DNA from: Candidatus Nitronauta litoralis
GTDB taxonomy: Bacteria > Nitrospinota > Nitrospinia > Nitrospinales > Nitrospinaceae
Direction: 5' to 3'
DNA length: 64,000 bases
NCBI GenBank assembly: GCA_015698285.1
Contig: CP048685.1
Coordinates: 3,536,060 to 3,600,059 of the forward strand
Below the pieces are notes generated by a model. It ran no database searches and was not told the DNA's origin. It saw only the letters and a program-made list of their open reading frames with translations. The first letter of the stretch is position 1. The number at the start of each line of letters is the position of its first letter. The position numbers and the translations under genes are program-made. Of the stretch, positions 19,250 to 28,272 are shown piece by piece.

Positions 19250-19792
19250 TCAATTTATAGAATTGCGAGCTTTAAGTGCTGGAGGCAGGTATTTATACCA
19301 GCTTTCCAAATGCTCCTCAGAAGCGGATGGAATCACAAATGAATGGTAATGAAAGTTCGGGCGAAAAGGTTTTTTCTTGAGTGGCATTCCAGCTTCAACC
19401 GCTGTCCTGCTGCCTTTTTTCAAGTTACAGGGTTTGCACGCCACCACAACATTAGTCCAACTGGTACCGCCTCCACGTGATTTGGGAATAACATGGTCCA
19501 CCGTCAACATATTCTCGCGAACTCCACAATATTGGCAGGTGTAATTGTCTCTTCGCATTATATTCTTTTTACTGAAAGACAATCCTTTGCCCATATTTCG
19601 CCGTACCATTTTCAAAACCCGTATTACCGTTGGCAAAGCAAAGCTCTGGTTTGGCGAACGGACAATATACCCGTTTGATTCTATTTTTTCCGCCCGTCCA
19701 GACAAAACCATGATGATCCCCCGTTTTGCCGTGCAAAATTGCAGGGGTTCATAAGAAAAATTAAGAATCAGAACTTTTTGCTCATCCAGCAT
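19250..19792 (-). CDS. HNH endonuclease
   Basis: The 180-residue protein contains a canonical zinc-finger HNH nuclease module: YTCQYCGVRENMLTVDHVIP, then SRGGGTSWTNVVVACKPCN. Two Cys-x2-Cys pairs and the central D-H and N residues are present. The N-terminal region (VLILNFSYEPLQFCTAKRGI) is that of the widespread stand-alone HNH family found in many free-living bacteria, whose role is unknown and which is not tied to phages. It sits 25 bp upstream of the HPr-fusion gene on the same strand. Confidence 0.92.
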   Translation of the reverse strand: MLDEQKVLILNFSYEPLQFCTAKRGIIMVLSGRAEKIESNGYIVRSPNQSFALPTVIRVLKMVRRNMGKGLSFSKKNIMRRDNYTCQYCGVRENMLTVDHVIPKSRGGGTSWTNVVVACKPCNLKKGSRTAVEAGMPLKKKPFRPNFHYHSFVIPSASEEHLESWYKYLPPALKARNSIN

Positions 19793-19917
19793 ACGAATTC
19801 CTTTTCATATCAAAGAAATACACGAGGAAACCGTCGAGAAATTTTACCCTTTAGGCCTAAGTGCGTCAACCGGTTTGATAAGAACCTACAATTTAAAAGG
19901 TATTTTTTTCAGGAAAT

Positions 19918-21339
19918 TCAGAAAAGGTTACCCTGCCCCAGTAGATTATCAGGGTCAAAACAATTTTTTATCGTTTTTAAATCGGCTAGCGCTTCATCGC
20001 CTACCATTTCATGGTAGTACTCTTTTTTTAGTTTGCCGACTCCATGTTCCGCCGAAATCGTTCCCCTCCAGGCAAGAACTTGATCCACAAACTTTTCATA
20101 AACTTCTTTTGCGGTTGTCATCTGTGACTTATCAGGCAGCAGGTTTATGTGAAGATGGTTATCGCCGATATGCCCAAACATGACATTGGGCAAACCTGAT
20201 TCTTTTAATACACTTCGGTAAAAGTGCATGAGATCAACAAAATGTAAATCGGTAACCGCCATATCCGTACCAATTTTAACACGTCCCTCACGGCTGTTCT
20301 CTTCATTGATTATTAAAGGAAGTCTATGCCGAAATTCCTGGAATTTTTCCAGATCGGCATCCGATTGAGAAAACCACGAATCCTCTAACGGAACCCTCAT
20401 ATTGTCCAGAAATTCAAACCAGGCTTCCAGATAGCGGTCGTAATCATCCATGGACTGAATATCCTGCTCAAAGTAAAGAGCTGCCATGGCACCAGGAGAT
20501 ATATTTGAAAATTCCGGTTTAAGCCTTTTCAAAGAGTTGGAATCAAAATACTCCAAAGCACAGGGTGAAATTTCCTGGACTTTGGATTCACGAATCTCCT
20601 TTACCAGGTTCCAACATTGCTCTTCATCTTCTAAAAATAATATTCCACTTAAAAAATCTGCAGGTGAAGGTATAGTTTTAAGTGTGATTTTCGTAAAAAG
20701 GCACAAAGTGCCGTCTGAACCAACAAACAAATCGAGCCAATCCATATCCGGCTGAACATAAAATCCAGCAGCGTTTTTGCACTGGGGACTTGTGTAGTTG
20801 ATATCTGGGAATCTGATTTTTGAACCGTCGTTAAAATCAAGATCACTTGATATTTTTTGCCCTCTGGAGACCTTGGCACAACGCCCATCTACCAACACTA
20901 TTTCTACTTCTTCCACATAATTGCGAGTGGCGCCCCACTTGTAACTCCTCGATCCTGATGCGTTGGTCGACAAGGTTCCGCCCAGACTCGCCCAGGTTTC
21001 CGTTGGATTTGGCGGGTAAAACCAGCCTGATCCCTTTAGATGGCTCTGTATATTTTTTATGGTAACGAAAGGACCGGAAACAAGTTTCCCCATTGAATCC
21101 GGCCCAGATAACTCCTTCAGCTTTTCCATTGAAATTATAGTTCCCGACAAAGGGATGCCGGAAGCTGTCAAACCCGTTCTCGCACCAGAGATGGTTATTG
21201 GTTCCGTGTTGCTCTTTAAAAATTGAATCAATTCCTCGACAGAATCAGGGATCACAACAGAGCTTGCTGTTCCGTCAGGAAAATTTGAAGCATCCTTCAG
21301 GTAGGGTGCGATAGCAGAGGAATCTTTTTTGATAATCAT
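19918..21339 (-). CDS. FAD-linked oxidase (GlcD/D-2-hydroxyacid dehydrogenase family)
   Basis: The 473-residue flavoprotein has an N-terminal PCMH/FAD-binding-4 domain (SVEELIQFLKSNTEPITISG, GARTGLTASGIPLSGTIIS, LGGTLSTNASGSRSYKWGAT) and a C-terminal FAD-oxidase domain with the metal-binding motif FGHIGDNHLHINLLP and the terminal SAEHGVGKLKKEY. Family members oxidise glycolate, D-lactate or D-2-hydroxyglutarate. Its start overlaps the end of the VOC-type gene by 4 bases, so the pair is coupled and may act in one pathway. No GlcE/GlcF subunits are adjacent, which argues for a single-subunit D-2-hydroxyacid dehydrogenase. Confidence 0.9.
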   Translation of the reverse strand: MIIKKDSSAIAPYLKDASNFPDGTASSVVIPDSVEELIQFLKSNTEPITISGARTGLTASGIPLSGTIISMEKLKELSGPDSMGKLVSGPFVTIKNIQSHLKGSGWFYPPNPTETWASLGGTLSTNASGSRSYKWGATRNYVEEVEIVLVDGRCAKVSRGQKISSDLDFNDGSKIRFPDINYTSPQCKNAAGFYVQPDMDWLDLFVGSDGTLCLFTKITLKTIPSPADFLSGILFLEDEEQCWNLVKEIRESKVQEISPCALEYFDSNSLKRLKPEFSNISPGAMAALYFEQDIQSMDDYDRYLEAWFEFLDNMRVPLEDSWFSQSDADLEKFQEFRHRLPLIINEENSREGRVKIGTDMAVTDLHFVDLMHFYRSVLKESGLPNVMFGHIGDNHLHINLLPDKSQMTTAKEVYEKFVDQVLAWRGTISAEHGVGKLKKEYYHEMVGDEALADLKTIKNCFDPDNLLGQGNLF

Positions 21340-21962
21340 GAAGACCCCTCGGAAATACGAGAGGATTCCATCAAGCCGTTTGCCTGAGGGGGGAGAAACC
21401 CGGCGTAGCCATTGTGACGCTCTATCAACTCCAACACGGTATATGCCTCTCCCTCACGCATTTCTGGTTTTGTAAACACCTGACGCAGATCAGATCCAAC
21501 TTCACCCACAATACTTCCTGCCATTTCAAACCCGCTCTTTTCCATGGCACTGATCGCTTTTTCGATATCTTGTGTCAATAATGCGACATGGTGGAAACAT
21601 TGGTCTCCATGAGCACGAACCCACTTGGGGATCAGGCTCTCCTGTCCTCGTTCATCACTATAGGCCTGATCCACAAACAACGCAGGATATCCCGGCTTGC
21701 GATAGACTTTTGCCCACCAGCTATCAAACTTCAGAACCCCTATTAAAGAGTCGTACTGGTATCCCAACCCAATAAACTCCTTCACCCGCTGTTCCACATC
21801 CATTGTTCTAATTGTGCAATGATCCACAAGGGGCATTAAACCGATACCCAGTTCGTTGAGTTTCATATTGAAATGTCTTGCCACAGCATTTCCTTCTAAA
21901 AATCTCGCTATGTAGTCCTCAAAAATAGCATCCAGTTCAGTCATGGCATTCTGGCTCCCCAA
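21336..21962 (-). CDS. VOC-fold metalloprotein, resembles DUF1338 (HglS-like)
   Basis: The 208-residue protein reads as a two-module vicinal-oxygen-chelate fold with a His-His-Glu metal site: His48 in LVDHCTIRT, His125 in CFHHVALL and Glu178 in YTVLELIER. The combination of VDHCTIRT and HNGYAGFLPPQANGLMESSR recalls DUF1338 proteins. A known member of that family, HglS, converts 2-oxoadipate to D-2-hydroxyglutarate, which an FAD dehydrogenase then oxidises. The coupled downstream gene is such an FAD dehydrogenase. However, HglS is roughly twice as long, so this may be a separate VOC dioxygenase or isomerase family. The fold is fairly sure; the substrate is inferred. Confidence 0.6.
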   Translation of the reverse strand: MGSQNAMTELDAIFEDYIARFLEGNAVARHFNMKLNELGIGLMPLVDHCTIRTMDVEQRVKEFIGLGYQYDSLIGVLKFDSWWAKVYRKPGYPALFVDQAYSDERGQESLIPKWVRAHGDQCFHHVALLTQDIEKAISAMEKSGFEMAGSIVGEVGSDLRQVFTKPEMREGEAYTVLELIERHNGYAGFLPPQANGLMESSRISEGSS

Positions 21963-22018
21963 AGAAGATTTAAGGACGAATCCAATAAACTTACTACTTT
22001 ATTTTATCACTATGGAAG

Positions 22019-22042
22019 GGAGTGACCAATGTTTGTCACTCC
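22019..22042. terminator. Hairpin downstream of the SGNH/TPR gene, possible terminator
   Basis: GGAGTGAC (22019-22026) and GTCACTCC (22035-22042) form a perfect 8-bp stem with an 8-base loop, 29 bp past the stop of the minus-strand SGNH gene and 57 bp ahead of the minus-strand VOC gene. No strong U-run follows on the minus strand, so it may be a weak or factor-assisted terminator. Confidence 0.4.
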
Positions 22043-22070
22043 TAAGATAATTAAAACGGAAGGTAAAGCT

Positions 22071-23627
22071 CTAATGAGGTTTTATTTGCCAACACGTTTT
22101 CAGTAAATTATTTTCGGCATTCAGTCGGTCAATTCTACGTAAAATTTTCTCCCCTGAATCACAATGGTAAAAGGGAAAATCCAGCAACAAACGGCCAACC
22201 GTATATCGCGCTTCCACAAATTGCCTTGGGCCATACCCTATCTGACGAACATATTCCACAGGTCTTCTTAACCGGGACCAATCCCAGAAACCATCTAACC
22301 CAGTCCCTCTTTCCAGTTCGAGGGCATGGGCAATACTATCAGCGATTAAAAAATGTCCGTTAATATTAGGATGAACGTGTTCAAGAAAAAAATTATCACC
22401 AACGATACCATCCGAAGCCACTTTTTCCATTTTACTTTCCAAATCAACAACAGCAATTCCCTTATTTTTTCCAACTTTTCTGACAACAGCCTGCATCCCG
22501 GCACAAGCTCTTAAATGAACTCCATCAAATTCACGAGCTAATCGATATTCCTTTCGTGCCTCTACCTTATTCCCCTGTGCCTCCAATAACTTACCCAATA
22601 AAAAATGACTTTCTGCAAATCCCGAATCCAATTTAACCGCTGCTTTTAATTTGTTAAAAGCAAGGGCTGTTTGTTTCAATTTTATAGATTCGCGTCCTTC
22701 TTCAACCAATTTTTTCATGCGAGACGTTTCCATACCCGAGAGACCTTTATCGGGAATTGAACGAATAGGTGGGAAGTCCCTTATATTTGAAGCGGGGCTC
22801 AGGAGCATGACCTGAATCCCTTCATTCCTGGCGAGGGTGACTATACGGTTCAAGTTTTCCTGATAGTTCTTGAGAGCGATTGAATGCTCCGTTTGGTCCC
22901 AGGTAATATTCGACTTGGACAACATAGCTCGAAACATGTTGACCTGACTTTTTCTGTTTGCATCTTCTTTTCCTACACCTTTAACTTTCATCACCATTAA
23001 TTCTCCCGCTAAAAACAGTCTGGAATGATGAAGGTTCCTCACCAGATCCATTATCCAACGCTGGTTACCGTAATTAATGGTGGAATTGACTCCAAAGTGA
23101 CCGATAAATTCATTGTGGCCTGAATAGATTATCAGCAGGTCAGGTTCGTAATTGATTACCTCCCGGGTCAGGTCCAACACACCAAAACTGCTCAAAGCAT
23201 CGTAGCCCGCATTGATCACTTCAAAATTTTTTCCCGGCACTACATCTTTTAAAATCATTTCGAGAAAGCGGGAATAATTAATCTCACGACCAGTGAAAGG
23301 AAATCCTCTGGTCGTTGATGCGCCTAATGTGAAAATTCGAAAAACTCCTTGTTTTTTTTCGGTAAAAAACTCGGTATCCTGAAACCAGGGTTTTTCTCTC
23401 ATCAAAGAAGAAAAATTTACAGGCAGATGTTTGAAATAATGGAGGGCAACATATTGGGAGTTGAGAGAAGACTTACCTTTATGGATTTTTGAGTCCTGGA
23501 TAACAAAATTATAGGCTTCCCCATAGCCTCCCCATCTTAGGGTCAATTCCCCAATCAATATCAGCAATAAACCAAAAAGAACCAGGGCAATGCGTCCAAG
23601 CCCCTCTCTTAAATCACAACCCATCAT
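22071..23627 (-). CDS. SGNH/GDSL-like hydrolase with TPR segment, membrane anchored
   Basis: The 518-residue protein has an N-terminal transmembrane anchor (IALVLFGLLLILIGELTL) and an SGNH-like periplasmic domain. The block I serine is in FTLGASTTRGFPF, the block III Asn/His is in IYSGHNEFIGHFG, and the C-terminal HVHPNINGHFLIADSIA fits block V (Asp/His) with Asn or His variation. Between them, residues about 310-380 contain tetratricopeptide-like repeats (FNKLKAAVKLDSGFAESHFL, then KVEARKEYRLAREFDGVHLR). SGNH proteins of this layout are often carbohydrate O-acyl transferases or esterases acting outside the cytoplasm. The substrate is unknown. It stands alone between two hairpin or promoter regions. 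Confidence 0.8.
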   Translation of the reverse strand: MMGCDLREGLGRIALVLFGLLLILIGELTLRWGGYGEAYNFVIQDSKIHKGKSSLNSQYVALHYFKHLPVNFSSLMREKPWFQDTEFFTEKKQGVFRIFTLGASTTRGFPFTGREINYSRFLEMILKDVVPGKNFEVINAGYDALSSFGVLDLTREVINYEPDLLIIYSGHNEFIGHFGVNSTINYGNQRWIMDLVRNLHHSRLFLAGELMVMKVKGVGKEDANRKSQVNMFRAMLSKSNITWDQTEHSIALKNYQENLNRIVTLARNEGIQVMLLSPASNIRDFPPIRSIPDKGLSGMETSRMKKLVEEGRESIKLKQTALAFNKLKAAVKLDSGFAESHFLLGKLLEAQGNKVEARKEYRLAREFDGVHLRACAGMQAVVRKVGKNKGIAVVDLESKMEKVASDGIVGDNFFLEHVHPNINGHFLIADSIAHALELERGTGLDGFWDWSRLRRPVEYVRQIGYGPRQFVEARYTVGRLLLDFPFYHCDSGEKILRRIDRLNAENNLLKTCWQIKPH

Positions 23628-23720
23628 AAGCGATTTTTTCTAAAATGGTAGGAAATGGACTACAGGCATATCCTACCACAGAAATGTAACTCCAATTAAT
23701 TAGAATATTTGGGGCAATTC

Positions 23721-23750
23721 TTGACACCTCCTGACAACAAAAAGTATCCT
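23721..23750 (+). promoter_or_regulatory. Sigma70-like promoter for the MoxR operon
   Basis: TTGACA at 23721-23726 and TATCCT at 23745-23750 are separated by 18 bp. The start codon of the MoxR gene follows 26 bp after the -10 element, with an AAGGAG ribosome-binding site between them. This is the clearest sigma70-type promoter seen in the window. Confidence 0.65.
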
Positions 23751-23775
23751 GTTCCCGGAAAATTAAGGAGATCAA

Positions 23776-24732
23776 ATGAATCAGGAAAACAAACTACAGC
23801 TCGAGACGGTGACCCTTGGTGGGGTCAACCTCACACTGAGTCCCCAGGATAAAAGCCAGCCTGAATGGATAGGGCAAGAGGAAATTCTAAAGCAATTGCT
23901 CGCTTGTTGGCTGGTGGTGGCAAAGGAGGATATGCCACTTTCACCACGCATTGTCGGCATGCCGGGAATCGGAAAAACGACCCTGGGTATGGTAGCGGCA
24001 AGAAACAGAAAGCAGCCTTTATATATTTTCCAGTGTACCAGCGACACCAGGCCCGAAGATTTGCTCATTACCCCGGTGCTATCTGAGCAAGGCAAAATTT
24101 CCTACCATGCGTCTCCATTAGTCACAGCGATGATTAGCGGGGGTATCTGTATTCTGGACGAAGGCAACCGGATGAACGAAAAGAGCTGGGCATCCCTGGC
24201 TCCCCTGCTCGATCATCGGCGTTATGTGGAGTCAATCATCGCTGGTATTCAAATTCCGGCACACAAGGAATTCCGTTGCTGCGTCACCATGAACCAGGAT
24301 GAATCAACCTTTGAGATTCCAGATTATATTTTGTCGCGTTTGCAACCTACCCTGTCACTGGGCATGCCGACTGAACAGGATGAAATGGCGATCCTGAAAT
24401 ACCATCTACCCTTTGTCCGGCATGATATGGTTGAACTGACCGTTCAGTTCCTGCAAAAATCACATCAACTCGACCTGGACTTTTCTCCAAGAGATGGCCT
24501 TCATATCCTCCAGTACGCAGTCAAACGACTGGCTCAGGACCCGGAGCATCCATTATCAAGCGACAAAGCCTGGAAAGAAGCGGTGGAAGGCATTCTTGGA
24601 GAAGACGCGCTGGATCTGGATAAGCTTGCGGAGCGTAAACGTCGCGCTCTTGGCAATGAACGGTTGCCGATGGGTCTCGGTGATTTCTTCTTTGGGGAGG
24701 GAGACCCTCTTCACCCCGATCTTGATCGATAA
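23776..24732 (+). CDS. MoxR-type AAA+ ATPase
   Basis: The 318-residue AAA+ ATPase has a Walker A motif [10 protein letters not shown] at residues 61-70 (Ile replaces the usual Thr), a Walker B motif [12 protein letters not shown] with Asp128-Glu129, and a sensor-1-like TMNQDE segment followed by [12 protein letters not shown], which contains the Arg-finger region of the MoxR/CbbQ/NorQ group. MoxR ATPases act as chaperones that insert metals or remodel partner proteins, usually with a VWA-domain protein encoded alongside. Here the only downstream partner is the 607-residue protein starting 13 bp later; no VWA gene is present. A good promoter and ribosome-binding site precede the gene. Confidence 0.93.
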   Translation: MNQENKLQLETVTLGGVNLTLSPQDKSQPEWIGQEEILKQLLACWLVVAKEDMPLSPRIVGMPGIGKTTLGMVAARNRKQPLYIFQCTSDTRPEDLLITPVLSEQGKISYHASPLVTAMISGGICILDEGNRMNEKSWASLAPLLDHRRYVESIIAGIQIPAHKEFRCCVTMNQDESTFEIPDYILSRLQPTLSLGMPTEQDEMAILKYHLPFVRHDMVELTVQFLQKSHQLDLDFSPRDGLHILQYAVKRLAQDPEHPLSSDKAWKEAVEGILGEDALDLDKLAERKRRALGNERLPMGLGDFFFGEGDPLHPDLDR

Positions 24733-24744
24733 CGAGAGGTTATC

Positions 24745-26568
24745 TTGAGCGAACTATTCACGCTTAGTGACCGGATCGAATTTCTCCCTGTCGTTCACGG
24801 CAGCGGACAGTTCATGCGGGTCGTCAGGCAACGCCTGTTAGGCAAGACCTACGACTGCCTGGCAGTTTGCCTGCCGCCTGAATTCCAGTCCACTGTAGAA
24901 ACCGGAATCACCCATCTTCCCTACATTACGGCAAGCTTCCAGTCCGAGGAGGACGGCACCCAGAATTATGTCCCCATAGATCCCACCCAGCCTGTTATTG
25001 CTGGTTTAAGAATTGCCTTGCAGGAAAATATTCGGCGGGAGTTTATTGACTTGCCAGTCTCTCGTTTCGAACCAAGAAAATCAATATTCCCGGATACCCT
25101 GGCACTTTCTCAACTTACTTTGGAAGAATTTGCAGTAACCTTACTGCCCTCACTAAAGAAACCACCTGCAGACAGCCAACAGGATTTAAGAATCCGCTGG
25201 ATGGCACACCAGTTACACCGTCTGGAACTCGAATGTGAAAATTTAATTTTTATTTGTTCCATGCTTGATTGGCCCTGGATAAAGGCCGCTTATGACAGTC
25301 TCGAAAAATTCCCACAGCCCGAAAAGACAAACAACCCAGACCTCTTTGGAATAGAACATTCCACATTGACCTTTGCCCTCAGCGAACTTCCTTATGTCAC
25401 ATCTCTTTACGAAAAAAGACGAGAAGAATTGCGATCAGACAAAACAGCCGAAATTGATGGGGTAAAAGAGATCCTGCTAAGAGCTCGCGAAAAGTTTCTG
25501 GAAAGACACAAGGTCAAATATCACAATCTGTCTTCTCAGGCATTTCAGGTTTATCTCCAATATGTGCGCAACCTGTCTCTCATGGAAAGCAGGCTGACTC
25601 CAGACCTCTATACGCTGGCCATGGCAGCTAAACAGGTTGGAGGAGATTCCTTTGCGATCGCATTGGTCGAGGCAGCACGGGAGTACCCTTACCAGGAAAA
25701 AGAAGAATATTTCGACACCATGACGCTTGGCATTGACCAGGGAACTTTTGGGGACGACACCCCCGTCAACCTTAAAAACCGTCTACAGGAAACCGAGCTG
25801 GTCTGGCGCACCCTGGACTTGAAACCACAACCAGATTGGAAAAAACAGGACGAATGGAAATACACCTGGGATCCGCACGGCCAATGTTCATGGCCCCCTG
25901 AAGACGACAAGATTGAAAGTTTTAATACGCATGTCCGGGAACAGACCAAACTATTACTGGCCAACGATCTTGCCAGAAGCGAAAAATTCACCTCATCTGT
26001 AAAAGATGGGATCGACATCCGCGATACCCTGCGCAACTGGCATACTGGTGATATTTATGTAAAAGAAATTCCGCCTTCGCGCGGAAAGGTCGAGATTGTT
26101 CTTTTCCTGTTCGAAATGGAACCGGTTCCGGAACGTTATCCCTGGCGCCAGACCTGGTACGCTGAGCACAATGAAGAATCGACCCTGTGTTTTTTCGCAA
26201 CCAACTATATCGATAATATGATCGGCCCGGGTATAGGGCAGGCTACCTATGGTGGATGCATGATGATGTTTCCCCCCCGACCAATTCCGAATATCTGGGA
26301 CGACCCCCGCATGAAACTTTCGGAAACTCTGGAGGAACGTTTACTGGAGGCCGCATTTTTTCATTCACAGGAGCGCCATGTGACGGTGGTCTCCCCTGCT
26401 CCGCCTCCCGCTGCCTGGAGAAAACTGGCACGGCATTACCACCGTCGAATAATTCACATCCCCCTCAAAAGGTTTTCCAACCAGACCATCGAGAAGGTAC
26501 GGCAATTTCACGTTTTAAATGGCAAACAGGTGCGATCATTTGCCCAGAGATTTATCAGCGACTTTTAA
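24745..26568 (+). CDS. Large partner protein of the MoxR ATPase, possibly DUF5682/EreA-ChaN-like
   Basis: The 607-residue protein starts with TTG at 24745, preceded by GAGAGGTTA. The N-terminal ~110 residues (FLPVVHGSGQFMRVVRQRL, then CLAVCLPPEF, then RREFIDLPVSRF) resemble the start of DUF5682/EreA-ChaN-like proteins, where a His-rich opening, a line on a parent substrate pocket and an FIDLP motif recur. The middle is helical. The C-terminal third contains a distinct block: IPPSRGKVEIVLFLFEMEP, TWYAEHNEESTLCFFATNY and MIGPGIGQATYGG. There is no signal or membrane segment. DUF5682 proteins are known from MoxR-VWA loci, which fits the coupling here. The similarity is by eye, so the family call is tentative. 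Confidence 0.6.
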   Translation: MSELFTLSDRIEFLPVVHGSGQFMRVVRQRLLGKTYDCLAVCLPPEFQSTVETGITHLPYITASFQSEEDGTQNYVPIDPTQPVIAGLRIALQENIRREFIDLPVSRFEPRKSIFPDTLALSQLTLEEFAVTLLPSLKKPPADSQQDLRIRWMAHQLHRLELECENLIFICSMLDWPWIKAAYDSLEKFPQPEKTNNPDLFGIEHSTLTFALSELPYVTSLYEKRREELRSDKTAEIDGVKEILLRAREKFLERHKVKYHNLSSQAFQVYLQYVRNLSLMESRLTPDLYTLAMAAKQVGGDSFAIALVEAAREYPYQEKEEYFDTMTLGIDQGTFGDDTPVNLKNRLQETELVWRTLDLKPQPDWKKQDEWKYTWDPHGQCSWPPEDDKIESFNTHVREQTKLLLANDLARSEKFTSSVKDGIDIRDTLRNWHTGDIYVKEIPPSRGKVEIVLFLFEMEPVPERYPWRQTWYAEHNEESTLCFFATNYIDNMIGPGIGQATYGGCMMMFPPRPIPNIWDDPRMKLSETLEERLLEAAFFHSQERHVTVVSPAPPPAAWRKLARHYHRRIIHIPLKRFSNQTIEKVRQFHVLNGKQVRSFAQRFISDF

Positions 26569-26574
26569 TATGAT

Positions 26575-27222
26575 TTATACCCAGGCCTCCTCCCGATAGG
26601 CGCTGTCCCAAAACATCCATTCAAGGCGAGTGGATAAGACAAAAGCATTTAGCATCTGTTCTCCCTGTTCAGTGTTCACCTGATCTGCAACCCGGTCGGT
26701 TAAATCAATCGCATCATCCACAATTTTCGAAAACTCTTCCCCCGAATAAGTATCGATCCATTTCTGGTAGGGGTTTTCCGCAACCGCTTGTGAATGGATA
26801 TGCAAACCGACTTCACGGTAAATCCAGAAACAAGGGAGCAAGGCAGCGATACCCTCCGCGTAGCTTTTGTGAGTACAAGTTGAAATCAGAAAATTTGTGT
26901 AAGAGAAACATCCGGGAGCTTTATCAACATCCAACTCAATATCGAACAAATCAAAATAATGCTGATGCAGGCCACGTTCCGCAACAATAGCTCCCTTGGA
27001 AAATTCGAGCAACAAGACAATATCATCAGGGTTATCGGCTTTGGAAGCAACAATGGCAAGCGCCCTGGCAAAATCGACCAGGTATAAGGAATCCTGCTTC
27101 ATATAAAATTGAAACCGTGACAACGCGAGCGTTCCCAGGGAAAGCTCCCGGTTAAAAGGATGATCCAGTATTTTCTTATATAGTGGAGCTACGGCATCCC
27201 ATGCCCTTTCGGAAAATTTCAT
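26575..27222 (-). CDS. tenA: TenA-family aminopyrimidine aminohydrolase (thiaminase II)
   Basis: TenA hydrolyses amino-HMP or related thiamine breakdown products so that HMP re-enters thiamine synthesis. The 215-residue protein has the family architecture (all-helical). DSLYLVDFARALAIVASKA and STCTHKSYAEGIAALLPCFW are clear matches; the Cys in LLPCFWIYRE is in the position of the catalytic cysteine. The start overlaps the end of thiD by 4 bases, so it forms a thiamine salvage operon with ThiD, which phosphorylates the HMP product. No TPP riboswitch was found upstream of the pair. Confidence 0.94.
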   Translation of the reverse strand: MKFSERAWDAVAPLYKKILDHPFNRELSLGTLALSRFQFYMKQDSLYLVDFARALAIVASKADNPDDIVLLLEFSKGAIVAERGLHQHYFDLFDIELDVDKAPGCFSYTNFLISTCTHKSYAEGIAALLPCFWIYREVGLHIHSQAVAENPYQKWIDTYSGEEFSKIVDDAIDLTDRVADQVNTEQGEQMLNAFVLSTRLEWMFWDSAYREEAWV

Positions 27223-28055
27223 TTATTGTCCTCTCCCCCTTCTTTCCACAATTTATAAAAATGAGACACAGGCCCCTGCCCCTTGCCAAGCGAATACTCA
27301 CCCCCTGCCTGGACAGTTCCAGCAATATACTCTTTGGCTGATTGCACAGCTTCTTTTAATTCACGTCCCTTCGCCAGATATGCGCCGACCGCAGAGGAAA
27401 AGGTACAACCCGTGCCATGCATGTTGGGTGTGGTCTCGCGGCGACTGTACAACCACTGTCCTTCAATTCCGCTTTCACTTCGGAACGCCAGGTAGTCATC
27501 GCTTCCCCCAGAATCCAGATGGCCCCCCTTGATGACAACGCAAGAAGGACCCTCTTTAAGCAAGGCATGTGCAGCCTCTTCCATATGATCCCGGGTTTTT
27601 ATAGACCGTTTTAAAAATTCACCTGCTTCCGGAAGATTCGGAGTCAGCACAGTCGCCCTTGGAATCAAGTCTTTCCTCAAGCTTTCGATCGCATCGTCTC
27701 TAATAAGACGATCGCCACTTTTCGCAAACATGACCGGATCGACAACGAGTTTTTCTACAGAATATTTATTCAGGCACCGCGCCACCACCTCTATGATTGC
27801 AGGGGAATGCAGCATTCCAATCTTCACGGCATCGACTTCAATATCGTCCAGAATTGCAATTAATTGCGACTCAACAAACTCCGACGTGACATCAAAAATA
27901 CCCCGAACTCCCATAGTGTTCTGAGATGTTAAAGCCGTAATAACGGACATTCCATAACAACCCAGCGCAGAAAACGTTTTGAGATCGGCCTGGATTCCGG
28001 CTCCACCACTGGGATCAGAACCTGCAATGCTAAGCGCTGTTGTGTACGATTTCAT
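27219..28055 (-). CDS. thiD: Hydroxymethylpyrimidine/phosphomethylpyrimidine kinase
   Basis: ThiD phosphorylates HMP and HMP-P to HMP-PP for thiamine synthesis. The start at 28055 gives MKSYTTALSIAGSDPSGGAG, the canonical ThiD opening, and is preceded by AAAGGATC; the longer frame from 28121 adds 22 unrelated residues. Other motifs are GIQADLKTFSALGCYGMSVI, KIGMLHSP, DPVMFAKSG and the catalytic NMHGTGCTFSSAVGAYLAKG. Length is 278 residues. It is coupled to tenA downstream. The ribokinase-like fold is complete. Confidence 0.96.
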   Translation of the reverse strand: MKSYTTALSIAGSDPSGGAGIQADLKTFSALGCYGMSVITALTSQNTMGVRGIFDVTSEFVESQLIAILDDIEVDAVKIGMLHSPAIIEVVARCLNKYSVEKLVVDPVMFAKSGDRLIRDDAIESLRKDLIPRATVLTPNLPEAGEFLKRSIKTRDHMEEAAHALLKEGPSCVVIKGGHLDSGGSDDYLAFRSESGIEGQWLYSRRETTPNMHGTGCTFSSAVGAYLAKGRELKEAVQSAKEYIAGTVQAGGEYSLGKGQGPVSHFYKLWKEGGEDNK

Positions 28056-28272
28056 AATGGATCCTTTCAAGGCATGGTACCAAAGCCACCCCTGTCCAGA
28101 AATACAAATGACCTCCTCCAAAATAAAATTTATGACCTCTTAATTGGTAATTGGGAGGATTTCCACTTTTTGCTATACTCTTCAACAGGGAAACGGTTTC
28201 CAACCCCGTTAATACCCTCCTTTGTATTCGATCCTGCCCTTGAACTCCTGTCGTTAATCCGACAAATCACAC

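Noticed and set aside
28056-28272. Possible TPP riboswitch upstream of thiD
   Set aside because: The conserved CTGAGA element was not found on the minus strand between thiD and murJ.
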